Assembly (NCBI GenBank): GCA_010094045.1
Contig: ML986704.1
Span: 28,427-92,426, forward strand
DNA from: Lojkania enalia
Taxonomy: Eukaryota; Ascomycota; Dothideomycetes; Pleosporales
Reading direction: 5' to 3'
DNA: 64,000 nucleotides
The notes below the pieces were generated by a model that was not told the DNA's origin, made no database searches, and worked only from the letters and a program-made list of their open reading frames with translations. Below, one piece after another: positions 21,017-34,646 of this stretch; position 1 is the stretch's first letter, and the number at the start of each line of letters is the position of its first letter. The position numbers were made by a program, and so were the translations under genes.

Positions 21017-24000
21017 TAGACTAGTAGATAGATATAGATTAGGTTAGAGTTAGGGTCTTATGTAAGTAGGGTAGAGTTAAAGTTAGGGTCTTACTAATCA
21101 GCCTAAAGTATAAATAGAATTAGAGTAGCTATTTAATAATAGAGTATAGATTAAAGTATAGTTATATAAACTAGGTTTTCTTAGAGTTTAACTAATTAGT
21201 ATACTTTAGAAAGTAGCTTAATAAGAGTATATATAATATAATATTCTAGGGTTTTATTATAGCTATTTATTATAGATTAGGTTAATCTTGCTTTATTAGA
21301 TTCTAGGGTAGTATACTATAGTACGTTGTAGATTATAATAGTATACTCTTTAACTATTAATCTTATATACTTTAATCTAATATAATAATATATTTATAAT
21401 AGTAATTTATTATATAAATTATAGAAGTTTATAAATTTCTTAATAAATATACTTTCGTAGTAGCTCCTTATTAATAGTAGTACTAGAATTAATATTTTTC
21501 TAGTTAATCTCTTAATTAATCTCTAGTTCTTTATTATATATCTAGACTAGAAGTTTAAAGAAATTTATAATCTTATTAATACTATAAAGAGAGCTTAGCT
21601 TACTAGTATTTTAGACTTTTATAGTCTAGTATACCTCTTTAGTATAATAGTTCTCTCTACTTATTATATATTTTAGAAATATAATATCCTAGATTCTTTA
21701 TATAGTAAGGTAATATCTCCTATCTCTAATTATATTTCTAGTAGTATTAAAAACCCGCTTAATATTAACTTCTATAATCTATATTAGGAGAATATTTCTT
21801 ATAACTTAAGTAAGCTGCAGATACTAATATTTATTTACTCTCTACTAGCCTAATATATTAAAGTTATAACCTTAAATAGGAGGTATATTTAGATAACTTT
21901 CTCCTTCTTAATAAGTTGGTCCTTTCTCTTCTTCCTCTAACTCTCCCTCTCCCTCTTCCTCTCCCTCTCCTACGTTACTTAGATCCTGGCCTAAGAAACT
22001 TAAGAAGCTACTTAAGGATAAACGTTGTAGAGATAGTTTATAAAACTATTTATTACTTTATACCCGTCGAGGTTAAAGTATTATAAATAAGGTATAGCTT
22101 AGTATATCCTTATTATAGCGATTAAGATATTTAAGGAATTGTTAATAATAGGTTTCCCTATACTAAAGGTCTTAAGTTTTATCTTATAGTTATAGTTAGA
22201 AGCTAATATAATAAATAGCTGTAATAAAAGTACCTTATATATTATAAACTTCTAGAATAGATCTAAGATTATTATATAGTTAAATAAGTAACTATACTTT
22301 ACATCTGTTTTTAAGTAGTATTTACTTAATTTAGATCGACTCTTCTCTACTCTTACTACTATTAGCTAATCTAAGTTACTCTCTACATCTTTAACTAGAT
22401 CTCTATTTATATTATCTAGAAAATTAAAGAGTCTATTATATATTTACTAAATATACTAGATCTAAGGCTTTATATTTTTATTAAGTACTTTAATTACCCT
22501 TTTAAAATTGCTAAGTAGGTCTATAATTAGTATTAAATAGTACTATTTAATAGTAGATAGTTAAAGTTACTAGAGATTATAGAAATCTACTTTAATATTC
22601 TTATTATTACTAGATCTCTAAGTAGGGATCTTTAAGTTAATTTTATATTAAAACTAGTTGTTAATATATTATTTAAAGCCTACTACTTGGTTATATATAT
22701 TAAATGTCGAATTCTATTAAATTGGAATATCTCTTATTATAGATAGCTGGTATTTAGGTAGTAGGGAGCTTTATAAAGTAATAAAACGCTTATAGTACTA
22801 TAGTAATTAATTAATTACTTTATAAATAGCTTAAATCTAACTAGAAATTAGTATATAATAACTATAATAACTAACTATAATAAAAAGCTATACTTTATAA
22901 AAAGAATTTAGAATAGAAATCTATATCCGGATCTTATTTATATTATATTACTATAAAGTTCCTCTATCTCTTATCTCTTTAGGGGGTACGAGTTTAAAAT
23001 AGTAAATAATTTCCTAAACAATAAGATTAATAATATAAGTAAGGTATAGAATTATATTCTTCTTATAATTCTATTTAATACTATCTTTGTATAGTTTCTC
23101 TTATATCGTATATATAAGTATACTATTATTAGCAGTATTATTATAGATAGCTACTAGCAATTATTATTATATATTTATATTTAATAGAATATATAGTACT
23201 TCTATTACTATAGAAGTACTAGTATAACTTCCTCAAATAGAAATAAAATTAAGTAGTCTCTCGTAGAACTCCTAGTCCTAATTAATATAGTACCCTTTTA
23301 CTATAAGAAAACTAAGGTAGTTTTTTATAGATTAGGTATTAAACGCGATTAATATCTTTATACTTTAACTAAAGTTATATAAAAGAGAGAACTAAGCTAC
23401 TATAACCTTATACTTAAATAGCTCTATAAAACTAAATCGGCTAATTAATATAGTACCTAGTTAGAAGAACTAAACGAATTATTAAAAGGACAGGTAATAT
23501 AACAGCTCTTCTAATTGGCCTGGTATAGGGCGGGGTAATAACTAAGAGTAATTACGTGCTGCAAGGTATATTATTCTTATAGGCTTATAATAGAAGTATA
23601 TAAGTAGAGTATACAAAGGATATTTAAGTTAACTATAAAGAGCTACAAAGATTAGAGTTGTAAGATTATTAAATACAATTTAGTTCCCTTATTATTTTCT
23701 TGCTCAGTTACTTAGTTAACTAAACTATTAAGTATACTTAGTTACTTAGTTAGCTAAACTACTAAATACGCTATATACCTTATACTAGTCTTATTTTTCC
23801 AGCTATATAAAGTCCTAGATCTTAATTAGGTCTAGTATAGGGGTTCTAGTAAGAATACCTATAATACTACCTTCCCCTTTTAAGCTCTTAGCCCGAGAAT
23901 TTTCCTATTCTAAACTAGTATATAGTAGGGTTAATATGCTGTTTTTGCTAAGACTATATATATTCTTAATACCTCCCCTTCGTCGTTTAACTCTAAGTAG

Positions 24001-24229
24001 GTACTATTATACTAATCGTATAGACTATTTAGGTGAAATAATTATACCTTATTCCTAGTATTCCCGTAAAGGGTTAACTTATAAGATAGATAAGAAGGAG
24101 ATACCTAAAAAGTTATATTATTTAGAGTACCTTTATACTAGTATATATTTATTATATAATATAGATTATAATACTTAGATTATTTATATATTTCGGTCCT
24201 ATAATGCTAGTTTGTTCCTAATTCTTCCT
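21017..24229. other. RIP-degraded AT-rich repeat DNA, family not resolved
   Basis: CpA and TpG are nearly absent and all six frames are closed by stops. A short sequence around 21043-21095 contains a 26-base-scale duplication (GTTAGAGTTAGGGTCTTA, then AAAGTTAGGGTCTTA). Pyrimidine-rich DNA lies at 21925-21975. 23490-23620 keeps somewhat higher GC (GGCCTGGTATAGGGCGGGG) and could belong to an LTR. I cannot assign a transposon family. Confidence 0.5.
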
Positions 24230-24560
24230 AGTAGTAAAGTAGGATGCTAAAGTTACGAAGCTGGAAGAGGAGATCTATCTAGCCTAGGAGAAGTTAGAGT
24301 AACTTCTTAATAAGGTAGCAGTAGCTCGCGTAAAAATTCAGCGCCTTTATAAGGTTTGTAAATAAGTAAAATATAGGTAGGTAGAGGGTTATAAATATAC
24401 GTAGGAGCAGTTTAAGGAGGAGGAGGAGGTAAATCGCAAGGCGGGTCTTCTTCTTAAAACGGAGTTACCTCCTACAACGCAGCTAATACCGTTTAATTCT
24501 ACTACTCTATCTCTAGGTTTTCTTTATAAATTTAGATTTTATAATATACCTACAACACTG
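24230..24560 (+). pseudogene. Coiled-coil ORF relic of a retroelement
   Basis: One plus-strand frame reads AKVTKLEEEIYLA, then LLNKVAVARVKIQRLYKV, then EQFKEEEEVNRKAGLLLK, then PTTQLIPFNSTTLSLGF with stops only where Gln or Trp codons are expected before RIP. The heptad-like Leu/Glu pattern suggests a coiled coil. It points opposite to the neighbouring gypsy pol relic. Similar coiled-coil frames occur beside fungal gypsy elements (from memory). No function is assigned. Confidence 0.4.
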
Positions 24561-27500
24561 TAAGGCTAAGGTTTTTTTCTAGCTTCTAGGTATTATTTTA
24601 TAAATTCCTATATTTATCTATTTCTAACCATTTTATTAGATAGTATTATTTACTATTCTATATTTTATATCTTATTATTTTCTCGACTTTCTATTTCTAA
24701 TCTTCTCTGTATACATCTGCGTTATATACTACTAGTTTAATATTCTAAGGTATCTTTTCTATAAGCGTAATATAGAAGGTTAAGTAGATTTTTATAATTG
24801 TAGGTAATTTAAGTTAATAGTTTATAGATAACGTCTATTCTTCAATCTCGTATAGTCTAATTTTAATATAGTCTAGTTTACTACTTAGTCGTTTACTTTA
24901 AATATTTCGTCTTAACAGCTAAACTTTTTCTCTCTTTTTAAAGTAAGGTAGTTGTTTATATTTCTTATTATAGTATTTCTTTATAGTATGTTATAAGAAC
25001 TAGAGATCTTTTTTTAGTAAGTCTTATATTTATTAAATAATCTCGACTTATTCTTATACTTAAAATATTTATAATACTACTTTAATTAGGGTGTTATATA
25101 TTTTTAGTTTATACCTATAGTTTGCTATAAATAGTAATACTCCGGTTATACTATATATAGTACTATTATACGCGAGTTATACTATTAGTAGTAGTATTAC
25201 CTAATTGTTTTATCTATAGTTAAGGTAGTACTATAGGTATTACTCTACTATTTAGTTTATTTATTCTATCTATCTATCTATTTATAGGTAAAATACCGTA
25301 GATATTTTATATTTAATTCCTAGTAAGTTTATAATTATCTACTAAAACTTTAAAGTAAACTTAGTATTTTAGTCTATAATTATCTTCTAGAATACCCTAT
25401 ACTATACAATAATCTATTTTAAAAAGATATTTACAACTTATTCTACTAATAATACTTTATTATAGGAGATAAAGTAGGTATACTTTATAAGTCTATCTAT
25501 AATTATTATAATAGAGTTGTATACTTCTCTCTTAGGGTAGTCTTTTAACTTTAGTAGCTTAATGATAAAGTCTATAGTAATTTCCGTCTATAGTTTAGTA
25601 GGTATTTCTAGATTTTATAATAGTCTATAAAGTATATATCTATTAGGTTTATTTTATTAGTAGTCTATATATTCTTATAATATGTTTTTTATCTATTCTC
25701 TTACTTTAGAAAAGTAGAATCCCCTAAGGATTTATTCTAGCGTTTTTTCTATTCCTTAATATCTGTAGGTAGGAGTTTTATAAAATTACCTAATAAATTC
25801 TTTTCTAACTTTAGCTAGTACGTAGATTCGATTATAAATGTATAGTAGTCTATCTATCTATTCTAGTTCTTATTCTTAGAATTCTTCGAATATCCTATCT
25901 ATTACTAATCTAATTAGTATTATCTAGCTTACTTCTTTAATAATAGTTGTTGCTACGAGTTGTAGGTAATTATATACTATACTTCTATCTTATTATCTTC
26001 TTAGTAGTATAGCTGTAGTTCCTTTCTCTTACTTATATTCTAGTAGTCTACTTAGTGCGTCTACTCTTTAATTCTATTTTCCGCTAATATAGATAATCTT
26101 AAAGTCGAATATAGCTAGTTCTTATAACTATCTAACCTATCTAGGGGTAAGAGTTTTAGTAGTAAGGAAGGTAGTAAAGTTCTTATAATTATAATAGACT
26201 TTAGTTTACTATTTTACTCCTTATAGGTATACACGCTATTCTTTAAGGCATACTATAATAGTTAGGAGTTCTTAGTCATATATATTATAGTTTATCTCTA
26301 CTAGTATAAGTTTTTATAAGTAATATACTACTAGATATTATTTTCTATTATAGATTTATATAAGGATTCTAGCTATTCTTATTTCTAATGCGTTAGTTTC
26401 TATAAAAGCTTTCTTTTCTGGGTTATAGAGTTTTAGTACCGGTTCCTACTAAAATTGTTTCTTAACTTCTTAGAAGGTCTTTTCTTATTTATTTCCCTAT
26501 ATAAAGGTAATATCTTTCTTTAATAGTTGAGTTAGGGGTGTAGTTATATTACTCTAATCGTTAATAAAGGTTTAACAGAAGTTATAAAATCCTATAAAGA
26601 ATTAGACATCTTTAACTAACTTTAAAATTAGCTAGTCTCTAATTACTACTAATTTATTTAGGTCTATTTATAGTTGCTCTAGTTCGATAATAAATTCTAA
26701 GTAGTCTATTTTTATAGTATAGAATTCGCACTTTCTTATTTTAAGGTATAGTTTTACTACTTATAATACGCGTAGTACTTGTTTAATATATTTCTTATAT
26801 TTCTATTTTATTTTTAAATATATAAGAACGTTGTCTAAATATACTATATAGAATTATCTAAGGTAGGATCTTAATACCTTATTAATTCGTTTTTAGAAGG
26901 TAGCTAGTATATTAGTAAGTTTAAATGGTATAACTAAGTATTTAAAGAGTCCCCTTTTTATTCTAAATACTATTTTCTATTCGTCTCCTTCTTTAATATA
27001 GATTTAATAGTATACGTTCTAGATGTCTAATTTTATAAAAATAGTAGCTTCTTTTAATTAGTTTCTTAAATTACGAATAAGTGGTAAAGGATATTAATCT
27101 TTAATTATAATATTATTAAGGGTATAATAATCGATATATATTTATAGGTCGGTTATTTCTTTCTTATCTACGAAGAGTATAGGGTATGCTACTAGTAAGT
27201 TCGATTCTCTAATTATTCTCTTCTTTAAGTATTCGTCTACGTATTATTCTAGAGCCTCTATTTCCCTTAGTATTAGGCTATATATTAGTCTGTATCTAGG
27301 TTCTTTTTCTAGTTATAATTTAATTTTATAATCGTATTCTCCATATTTAGGTAGGTATTATAGTAGTTTTTAGAGCTATTTTATTAAATATTAGTATTCC
27401 TTAGATATACTATATAATATATTTCCTATTAAGAATAATTCTTTTACTACTTCTTTTACTATTATAGCGAGTTATTCTTTAATTAGTTAGCTAGAGTTTT

Positions 27501-27743
27501 TAAGGATAATTCGTCCCGTTTACTAATTTATCTAAAGGTTTTCTTTTCTTAACTATAGGATTTCTAGGATAATATTATAGTCAGTAATCTCTATAATTTA
27601 GAATATTTATCCTTATTAGGTTGTTCCTAGAATTTTAAACTCTTCTAGTTCTATAGTATATATAACTTTCTTCTAGAATTCTTTCCCTTCTATAGTTTAA
27701 ATTATATAAAGTTGTTTTAGTTATATTATAGATATTTCTTTTC
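24561..27743 (-). mobile_element. Ty3/gypsy retrotransposon pol relic (minus strand), RIP-degraded
   Basis: On the minus strand the reverse-transcriptase core is recognisable. YPLPLIRNLRN and FIKLDI are near 27050-27100, followed by KIVFRIKRGLFKYLVIPF and LTNILATF. IVYLDNVLIY is near 26840; YLDD is the expected catalytic motif and the second Asp has become Asn. KCEF is near 26730. Lower coordinates (24.7-26.5 kb) correspond to the expected position of RNase H and integrase but are too degraded for a firm reading. The upstream gag end is lost in a run of 185 N. LTRs were not identified. Every frame is broken by TAG/TAA from Trp and Gln codons. Confidence 0.75.
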
Positions 27744-27928
27744 NNNNNNNNNNNNNNNNNNNNNNNNNNNNNNNNNNNNNNNNNNNNNNNNNNNNNNNNN
27801 NNNNNNNNNNNNNNNNNNNNNNNNNNNNNNNNNNNNNNNNNNNNNNNNNNNNNNNNNNNNNNNNNNNNNNNNNNNNNNNNNNNNNNNNNNNNNNNNNNNN
27901 NNNNNNNNNNNNNNNNNNNNNNNNNNNN
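27744..27928. other. Assembly gap (185 N)
   Basis: Unsequenced run inside the degraded gypsy element. AT-rich repeat DNA continues on both sides. Confidence 0.99.
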
Positions 27929-28210
27929 TAATTTAGCTAGGTATTTTAGCTCTAGATACCCTTTCGTAGTATTAGAGGTATATCTCTATACTAATACTAT
28001 ATATATACGTTTTATCTAATAATAATCTATATTAATCTTAAGTTAGTCTAAGATTAAGGCTTACTATTATTTAAATATTAGTTTACTACTATTTATAAGG
28101 CTTTTAATCTTAGGCGTATATTTAGTAAGGTAGACTTAAAAGAATTTAGGGGTAGCTAAAAGATTTCTTACTAGAAAAGTTATAAAAGTTTCTTAGTATA
28201 TTATTAGTAC

Positions 28211-30068
28211 TAACATATCTTATAAGCGAGCGGCCTATATAAGTAAGCGGTCCACTCTATCAACTTTTTTAACCTTTATATATATATAGCTTAACAATTA
28301 AATAATATAATAGTAATTTATAACTTGCGCGATTATTCTATAGAAACCTCTATATTCTTCTAGTATATATAAAAATTATGTCTAGTCTTACTGCAGCGGC
28401 TATAGTACGCTTTATACTATCTACTTATATCTAATCGCACCCTAAATTAGCGTATTATAGCTTAAGTTTCCTCCTTATCATCCTTTTTAGTAATAATTAT
28501 CTCTTCTTATACTTTTATTAGGGTCTCTTATGCTTAAATCCACCTTTTTTTCTACTATTTCTATTTTATTACTACTTTATTCACTTTTTAAAAGCTGACG
28601 ATTTTATTATATATTAACCCGATCTGATATATTACTTTTATAGAACCTTTCTTAAGCTAATTTAGCTTCTTAATAATAGAAGCTAGTAAAGAACTTATAT
28701 CCCTTTAAATCTAATTATAAATTAATATTAATTAAGCTTCTAGCTCGCGCGTGTTACTTAGTATTTTTGCTTTCTATAGGGTATTATCTTATACTAGTAG
28801 TATTAGCGTACGAAGCTTTATATTAAGCTTTAAAAGTACCGCTTCTAAATTAAATAGGACTAGACTAGCTCCTTAAAAGCTTATATAGATATTATCCTTT
28901 GTAATTAATATATTAAAAGCAGCTTTAAAAGCTAGAAAGAACTTAAGTTTTAGAATATAGTTGATATAATTACGTGTTAAAACTAAGATCTAATTTCTAT
29001 ATATACCCTTTAATAGTAAGAAATAGCTTATATCTAGTAGCTGTAATAGGTGTAATAAATAAGCTGGTATATAGAGTAGAATAATGCTCTATTCCTCGTA
29101 GAGTTTCTAGAAATTAAGCGAGTTATAACTATTATAGCTATTAAAGATTAGTAGTCGACGCGCGCCTACTATACAATCCCTTATATACCTATAAAAGTAC
29201 TTTAACTACTTAATACCGAGTTTATTTATTATCCAGCTGTTCTTACTAACTATAATAGTCTAGTTCTTAGGTATATTATCGCCTTTATACTAGGTAGAGA
29301 GATAGTAGTAGCTAGTAATAATAATAAAGAGTAGGAGCGCCTAGCTAGTAGTATTAATCCCCTAAATTACTAAAATCCATTTATAATTACCTAATTAAAT
29401 TACCTTTAGTTAATTATATCTCTCTATACTTATAATAACTAGTTATAATAAGATAATATCTATTTAAAAGTTAGATTCGTCGAAGTTATATATATCTTTA
29501 TCTATAATACTATACTTCTCCTTAGTACGCTATATAAGCTTAAACTAGCCTTTAATTACCTTAAGATCTTTATATAAAACTTTTTAGCGATTATAAAGCT
29601 AATTTAGGCGTGTCTTAAGCTTAGGAGTACGTCTAATAAAGTTTCTAGGCTAATATATACTAATCTAAACTATACTACGCTTAGTAAGTAAGCTATTAGC
29701 TATATCTTATATAGTAGTTAAAGTAGGTATAAATCCTCGCGAATCTAGGTTAAGTATATATTAAATAATAACCTCCTCTTTAGGTTTCGTTAGTTTCTTT
29801 AAGTTAGGCTTATAATTGTACTCTAAGTAGATTCTAGTATATTATTAACGTACAGTTGTTTAAATTATATTAAATATTAAAGTAGCGCGTCTTTTACTAT
29901 TTATTTAGCCTCTTTTAGTAGCTAAGAGGGCTAAATTTACTTAATTCTCGTTTTAGGCTATATTCTTATTATTTCGTTGTTATATTATTATTAAAAGCTT
30001 AGGTATTATATTTTAGTAATAGAGTAGACTACTCGCTTATATAGGCTGCTTATTTATAAGATACGTTA
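28211..30068 (-). mobile_element. Pogo A copy 1: complete 1858-base Fot1/pogo-type transposon, RIP-degraded
   Basis: The ends are inverted repeats. The left is TAACATATCTTATAAGCGAG and the right, read inward, is TAACGTATCTTATAAATAAG, each followed by a second AAGCGAGCGG-like unit. The transposase relic runs on the minus strand: DSRGFIPTLTTI, then DIYNFDESNF (first catalytic Asp kept), IKLLIFNSYNSY-like segment with Asp changed to Asn, and LQLLDISYF (third Asp kept). Many Trp and Gln codons are now stops. It has exactly the length of copy 2 (50691-52548). This copy also preserves uninterrupted target sites that are filled in copy 3. Confidence 0.9.
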
Positions 30069-30666
30069 ATTTAGTAGTTTATAGAGGTTAATCGGGACTA
30101 ATAGTTTTCTATTATATTAAGTATATAATCTCCTCTTATAAAATTATAATTTATTTTTTAAAGGTTAGTTTACTCTAATTTTCCTCTAGATTAGATAGGT
30201 TTTTTACTATAGGCCTTATAAAAAGGGGTCCGCCTATTATAGAACCCTTTATAAGAGATAATAGTTATTCTATACGCGTAGATAGAAGTTTACTCTTACT
30301 ATAACTTACGCGTATATTAATTCTAGTATAGAAATTAGAAGGTAAATTATAGTTAGATATTAGCGGTTACCTCTAATTCTAATAGGTTATTAGTAGTCTT
30401 TAAGTTTCTACCTAGATATACTCTATACAGCTTTTCTAAAGTTAATTCTAATTATAGAGGATAGAAAATTCTAAACTTAAAGGCTTTAGTTAATAAAAAG
30501 TTTTTAAGATTCTATTTAAGTAACTAAATAATTTAATATAATAGTATATAAATATTATAATCTAATTTAAATCGAATATATTTTAGATTTAGATATAGTT
30601 AAATAAATAATTAATATAATATTATTAAAAAGACTATTATTAATAGTATTAAGTTTTTCTATATAA
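30069..30666. other. RIP-degraded DNA between pogo A copy 1 and an LTR; no gene
   Basis: AT-rich, stop-filled in all frames. A slightly GC-richer patch at 30180-30250 (AAAAAGGGGTCCGCC) has no recognised partner. Confidence 0.5.
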
Positions 30667-30945
30667 TATATTAGTATAGGTAAGATAATAGGTCCGAATG
30701 CGGTACAAATCTACTTAGAGGTATATAAGAGTACGTAGGGGTTTAAGGACCTAAGAATTCTATTAACACCTATAAGCCTTATATAAAAGGATATAGAAAA
30801 ACTACTAAACTATTTATAAGGGAGTATATAATTATATATAGATAGGAAAAGAAGTAGAACTAGGGGTAGAATAATATAAGTAAAAAGCTTTAGAATAAGG
30901 TTATATATAAAGCTTTTCGTAGAACGATTTCTTTATATTATTACA
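30667..30945 (-). mobile_element. 279-base LTR, RIP-degraded, minus orientation
   Basis: The reverse complement of this segment aligns end to end with the well-preserved LTR at 61243-61521, with the same length and almost only C/T or G/A differences. It cuts into a pogo D/E-type transposase relic. Flanking pentamers (TATAA and TCTAG) do not match well, so a target duplication cannot be claimed. Confidence 0.8.
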
Positions 30946-32150
30946 TCTAGTAGGGTATATAGTTATATTTTAAAGCGTTTAAGTACTACCTATATATTTA
31001 AAGGGACTAAATTTAATACTTTAAAGGTTTTTTAATAGTTATTATATATAAATATATTAAAAAATACATCTCTAAAAGTTGGTAGAAAGCTTTTCTTATT
31101 AATATAGAATATATACTAGTATACTAAGTCTTATATATATTAAGAGTACTTCTACTTTAAAAGTCTAAAGTAAACTATATTAAATAGCTAGAAGATATAT
31201 AATAAATAGGCTAATATATAGAAGGTAAGGATCTTATTCTTAAAATAGTAGTCTTTAAAATTCTAGTTAAGGTAGTTCTTATAGCTATCTAAAATTAGTA
31301 GCTAATATACTTCTACCTAAAACGCCTTTATATAAGTATTAAAGTACTTTAACTACTTAAAACTAAGTATATTATTCGTCCAGCTATTCTTAAATACTAA
31401 AAGCTTCTAATTATACGGTATATTTATTTTCTTATATTAAGTAGAGATATAGATATACTCTTTATAGATAATAAAAGGTAGGGTTATATACCCTACTATA
31501 TAGATACTCTAGATAATAGTAATCTACTCTTAATTATCTAGCTATATAAGATTAGACTTTATATATCTCTCTAAGCCTATAATAACTTTTATAGACCTAA
31601 TTATACTTATCTAAAAGCTAGTCTTATTAAAGTTATATATATCCTTATTATAGATACTGTAGGTAGCCTTTATATACGCTATAAGCTTAAACTAGATTCT
31701 TATAGTCTTAGGATCTTTGTAAAGAGCTCGCTGTTAATTATAGAGTCGATTAAATCGTATTATAAGGCTATCCGTTCGCTTGATAAAGTTCCTAGGCTAC
31801 TGCTAGCTAACATAGCCAGTACTACGCTTAGTGAGCAGCTTATTCGCTATATCTTATACAGCACCTAGAGTAGGCGTAAAGCCTCGCGAATCTAGGTCAA
31901 GTATATATATAATAATTACCTCCTCTTCTAGCTTAGTAAGCTTCTTTGAGTTGGGCTGGCAATTGCGTTGTGTAGGCTTCCCGGCGCGTCGGCTGCGAAG
32001 CGTGCTTTCAGGGACGTTAGACGTCGCTGCAGCGCGGTTAACGCTCTGGATCTAATTCTGATCGATGATAGCCTTCAAATTGCGAAAGTCTTGAGTTCCG
32101 CTTTGGAAATTGGCGGAAATAGCAACTTAGATAGCAGCTGATGACCCGTA
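30946..32150 (-). mobile_element. Pogo E: Fot1/pogo-type transposase relic straddling the RIP boundary
   Basis: The minus strand encodes a transposase. From its N-terminus: SVNRAAATSNVPESTLRSRR, then AGKPTQRNCQPNSKKLTKLE (HTH-type DNA-binding start, 31980-32075), EEVIIIYILDLDSRGFTPTL and DIANKLLTKRS (31830-31940), then increasingly broken core and C-terminus (KSFLPTFRDVFFNIF) down to the LTR at 30945. The N-terminal coding DNA (about 31960-32150) has normal composition with few mutations, while everything below about 31830 is RIP-degraded. The C-terminal part closely matches pogo D. The right terminal repeat was not identified. Confidence 0.75.
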
Positions 32151-34646
32151 CCTTGGAGAAAGAGCGCCATTGCTAGTTCTAGTGTTGAAAGCTGATTAGA
32201 GTCGGTGATGGATGGCATTTCAAGTTACGTGTAGTAAATTAGGAGCAATTATCCAGATAATAGTTCGATAGAAGGCATGGTTCTCGCTCCACGTCCTGTA
32301 ATTTATCGGTGGTCTGAGGGACGATTTTGTCACACGTTGGCTAAATGTCTTAGTCAAAGCCTTCTCGCGCCTCTTCATGTTTACTGCATTGAATTCCTCG
32401 AGTGAATACTTCCCGGAGTAGTCCCCGAGGTCTGCACGACGGATGAGCGCCATTAAATCTGTCCGGATGAACAAGGCTTCGAGTAGCTTCCTGATGTTGC
32501 TCCTTGGTATGACACTTATAGTAAACAAAGCCAAGTGCAAATTGTCGCATAGTTGCTTGCATCCCAAACAAAAGTTGAGTGGTCCTTTTTTTCTTTTCAC
32601 TGTGCTTAAGGTAATTAGGGTGGGCAGCTTGTTTGGGATGTTGAGAATGTGAGGATGCCTTAGGTATTCGGGGGCAGGTTAGAAATCTAGGTACCACAAC
32701 AAATCAGTTTCTAGATTCTCATATTCAGGGTCAGTCTAATGGGGATCGGGTGCTACCATGTTCAGTGTTGTAGATGTGCGATGTTGAGGTGGGCGTTGGG
32801 AAGTTAAGGTGTGCCAATTTTGTCAAGCTGCAGACCGGCCTTGGCAAAACATGCAGTGACGACACAATACCTTGCTGTTTCAGTTTCACTTTCAATTCCG
32901 CCTATTATGCTCGTGTGCGAAGCACGCCACAATCCATAGAGCTATTCAAAAACCATGCGCACGAGGGGGTCAATTTCTTGTCCCTACTTCCATTGGGTCG
33001 CGTATCAAACCAATCAACGACTTGCATTCTCAGGACATGTTCAACTTCTCTATCTCGCGTCACGGTAGAATGCCTGATTTAGTTTCCCGCTCATGGTTTG
33101 ACTTGATTGGCTTTATTCCTCCCCTATATTCAAAATTTAGGTAATCTATTTAGGCTTATTGCGAGAACTACTTATACCTACCATAGGATGTTTTTAACTC
33201 CTAAACGACCCTATCATGTCGTATAGAGCCAACTTCCGTATTCGACAACGCTAATAGTCGCACGAATGAATAGTTCATTGAGTCCGCCACCTTGTTCTAC
33301 ATTAGGGATTTATCTATAACCCACACTTCACCTTCAGTTTTAGGCGAGGTTGTGGTGCGGTTCGTAGGGTCTTGATTAAAGCTTGTCGGTCGTAGACCTC
33401 TCCAGACTATTGAAAACCTTGGCGCTACAAAAACCTTCAAAGGGGACTTTTATCGGCCCTGAAGTCCCCAAAAGTGAGCATACTGCCTGTGTGCGGATCA
33501 AAGGGGGCTCCACTTGGGATTCCCTAGCTTCTCCTAGGACGGCAACTTGACCGTACGCATATTGATGAGATCATTTCCTCCGCCCACAAAAAATGCCTTG
33601 AATCGATGTCAAAAAACATCCCTAGCCCATTTTTTGGCGGTCGGGTTATAGGCGCTGCAAACTCTTGAGCAGCACATCGTTCAAGACTGTGTTAGTCGTG
33701 TAGAGAGCAAATGTCCAATCTCGCACCAGCCCTCTCTGCAGTCTCCGCACGGATTCCTTCGGTTTATCAATGATTAAATTAACCGGAACGGACGTGTGAC
33801 CGGGATTCTTGGACTGGTGGAATAAAATGTAAGCCTGCCAAAAATGGACGGTTCCACATTCACAAAATTTATATTTAGAATGCGAACTTCTTTCACCATT
33901 TCCTGGATAGCCCTGAAAATTGAAAGTTCTATCAATGCATATTAGCATGTCATGGCTATGGGGTGAGTGCAACTGTGTCCTACTATTCCTCTCAGGAACT
34001 CGATATAGTGCAAGGGGCTCCGGCCTGGAACGAGTGGATTCGTCGCGCATTCATAATGCGGCTATAAGGCTAAAGGAACAACGAATGAAAGCGCATCAAT
34101 TTGGTGTGATTCGCTCAGGACTACGAGGACTAACAGCTTAGGGTTGATCCGGAAGTGGTGTTCGGAGGTTCTTGGTCAATAGGGGGACTTAAGTTTCGGG
34201 CGTGTTGATTGTCACACCGCCCCCACGTGCATACAGATGCTTACTAAGGCGGGGTGGAGCTAACCGCATACGGAGCAGCTTCATGAACTTCTCGCTGCTT
34301 CTCAACCCCTGCTATGCCGGGAATCTATTTTCAAGTGACACGCATTCCTCGGTTTATCTTACTCCGGCTTGTGAATACTATCTTAAGAAGAATTTCCCCT
34401 AGGCTCTTTGCTATTTCAAGGAATCGCCATAATGCCCTCGCTCAACCAAAATGCACGATCCCAGCCAGCCGCATCATCTATCGAATCTTGGCGGTATGTC
34501 GAGTCAGGCAACTACGTGAGGCGTCCAATGGCTAAACTACGAATCCCGAGTTGGATTGTGATTCTGAAAGCTTAAAATAGCAGGATCCTGTTGCCTGGCT
34601 GGTTTGCAGCAAACCTTTCATCTTTTAAATCGGGCTGATCTCTCGT
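32151..34646. other. Normal-composition DNA upstream of the rvt gene; no confident gene
   Basis: Composition returns to normal. Minus-strand open frames at 32220-32600 (126 codons, containing IRTDLMALIRRADLGDY) and 33646-34050 (134 codons) have coding-like stretches but no domain I recognise, no splice structure and no clear start context. They could be remnants. The last few hundred bases before 34647 are the presumed promoter and leader of the rvt gene. A TATA-like element is not obvious. Confidence 0.45.

Noticed and set aside
21040..21100. TTAGGG-like motifs suggesting an internal telomere tract
   Set aside because: Only two isolated occurrences within a short duplication, not a tandem array.
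30662..30950. Target duplication of the degraded 279-base LTR
   Set aside because: Flanking pentamers TATAA and TCTAG differ by a change RIP does not make, so the duplication is not supported.
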